Below, one piece after another: positions 63,273-64,000 of a DNA stretch of 64,000 bases. The stretch covers positions 8,308,064 through 8,372,063 of the forward strand of contig OW051468.1 of NCBI GenBank assembly GCA_932521025.1, given 5' to 3'. Both the position numbers and the translations under genes were made by a program. The DNA comes from Oscheius onirici (lineage: Eukaryota; Nematoda; Chromadorea; Rhabditida; Rhabditidae). A model generated the notes under the pieces. That model saw only the letters and a program-made list of their open reading frames with translations, had not been told where the DNA came from and did no database searches. How positions within the stretch are numbered: the first letter of the stretch is position 1; every line of letters starts with the position of its first letter.

Positions 63273-64000
63273 ATGAGCAAAGAGAAGAAAACGAACAAGG
63301 AACGAGTATGTTCGGCGTTTCCCGACAGATTTCAATCAATTCAGGCAAAAATAGGCTTGAGCTGTAATGGTCAGCGTTGTTCCGTCTCTCATGCTGCCTT
63401 CGGAGCCATCTCCAACTCGATTCGACTCAACCCGCCCACGGAAAAGCATCTTTTTCTGGACGAATTCGACAAAAAGTCCGTTCTCGATTTTCTGCCACAA
63501 TTCATCGAAACCCGCCGTCTCTCGGGGCGGATGTCCTTCTCCCAGATGGCCGATCTGCTCGAAATTGCCTCTCGGCTCGAAATTCCCACTCTAACAAAGC
63601 TTTTGGAGCCGGAGCTCCTCAACCAGGCCAAAAACTCGACGGAAAAGCTCGTTCAAGCTCTTCTCGTCGCCGAAAAAACCGTCCTCGGCTGTCAAGAAGC
63701 TCTCCTCGAGCTGGCAACTACACAATTTGTCACTTTCAGTCGTACTGCCTCCTTCCAACTCATCCCAGCTGGGCAGTTTATGCGCATCGTGAGTTCCTGT
63801 GCCCTGAACGTAGACAATGAACTCGAACTCGTCGACGCAGCTCTTTTCTGGGTTTGTGGCCAGCCGATGAAGGATCAACTCGCAACCGTCATCTTCAGTC
63901 TCATCCGCACCACCAGTCTCGACTCTGTCAGCTACGTCAGAATTCTCCAGAGGATCATCGAGCTCAATTTCAGTGAGAAGGTCAGTCCATTTCGTCTTCT
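63273..64000 (+). CDS. BTB-BACK protein, 3' truncated by the window edge
   Basis: Exon 1 (63273-63305, MSKEKKTNKER) is followed by a 39 nt intron, then a long exon from 63345 with RCSVSHAAFGAISNSIRLNP, FLDEFDKKSVLDFLPQFIET, MADLLEIASRLEIPTLTKLL, ALLVAEKTVLGCQEALLELA and FSRTASFQLIPAGQFMRIVS, then FWVCGQPMKDQLATVIFSLI and a GTCAG donor near 63980. This is the BTB followed by BACK order of kelch-like Cullin-3 adaptors. No Kelch repeats are in view because the gene runs off the window. The start is supported by phase and by AAAGAG-rich leader context. Confidence 0.8.
   Translation, partial: MSKEKKTNKERVCSAFPDRFQSIQAKIGLSCNGQRCSVSHAAFGAISNSIRLNPPTEKHLFLDEFDKKSVLDFLPQFIETRRLSGRMSFSQMADLLEIASRLEIPTLTKLLEPELLNQAKNSTEKLVQALLVAEKTVLGCQEALLELATTQFVTFSRTASFQLIPAGQFMRIVSSCALNVDNELELVDAALFWVCGQPMKDQLATVIFSLIRTTSLDSVSYVRILQRIIELNFSEKVSPFRL

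Overview
This window is nuclear DNA of a nematode. The strongest evidence is an intact major sperm protein gene (37150-37530) plus an MSP pseudogene (51870-52086). Supporting signs are nematode-type CUB-like, ShKT and serpentine-receptor genes, TTTCAG acceptors sitting 0-2 nt before several start codons (as expected for spliced-leader trans-splicing), and many introns of only 36-45 nt. It is not C. elegans itself, because gene order and sequences differ. All gene models below were assembled by hand from splice signals, reading phase and family motifs. No transcript data or database search was available.

Layout. 0.8-8.2 kb (minus): mago nashi, a class I histone deacetylase of the HDAC1 type, and an unrecognised F-box-like protein. 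8.5-10.9 kb (plus): two paralogous secreted cysteine-rich proteins separated by a 495 bp terminal-inverted-repeat element. 10.9-12.9 kb (minus): Mediator subunit MED6 and an unknown protein, possibly co-transcribed. 14.0-15.4 kb (plus): a short teashirt-like zinc-finger protein with an N-terminal MSRRKQ motif. 15.4-17.3 kb (minus): a multi-pass receptor. 18.1-20.2 kb (minus): a mucin-like membrane protein with a SEA domain. 20.2-24.2 kb: gene-poor. 24.2-27.0 kb (minus): an M14 carboxypeptidase with a C-terminal ShKT domain. 27-32 kb: gene-poor, with a LINE scrap. 32.1-36.0 kb (plus): an ABCB9/HAF-type half transporter. 37.1 kb (plus): MSP. 37.5-41.9 kb: gene-poor. 41.9-45.8 kb (plus): the ROR-type nuclear receptor NHR-23. 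46.4-47.7 kb (plus): a coiled-coil gene whose intron holds a LINE fragment in the opposite orientation. 48.3-51.7 kb (minus): a CUB-like secreted protein. 52.4-53.7 kb (plus): three small cysteine-rich secreted proteins, one apparently frameshifted. 53.8-54.0 kb (minus): a small unknown protein. 54.7-56.2 kb (minus): a phospholipid scramblase with two interchangeable last exons. 57.2-61.1 kb (minus): thioredoxin reductase with a selenocysteine codon, a plausible SECIS element and two alternative first exons. 61.8-62.6 kb (minus): an RBM7-like RRM protein. 63.3 kb to the window end (plus): a BTB-BACK protein, cut by the window edge.

The genes are mostly unrelated housekeeping, regulatory and secreted functions, as is normal for a nematode autosome; I see no single pathway cluster. 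The introns and gaps carry several dispersed repeat families: 75-210 bp hairpin elements built on one core palindrome (eight copies), a repeat of at least 200 bp in four copies, tRNA-like sequences and LINE remnants. The best-supported unusual points are the Sec codon with SECIS and dual starts in trxr-1, the duplicated terminal exon in the scramblase, a phase-matched alternative first exon for nhr-23, and a GC-AG intron in MED6.
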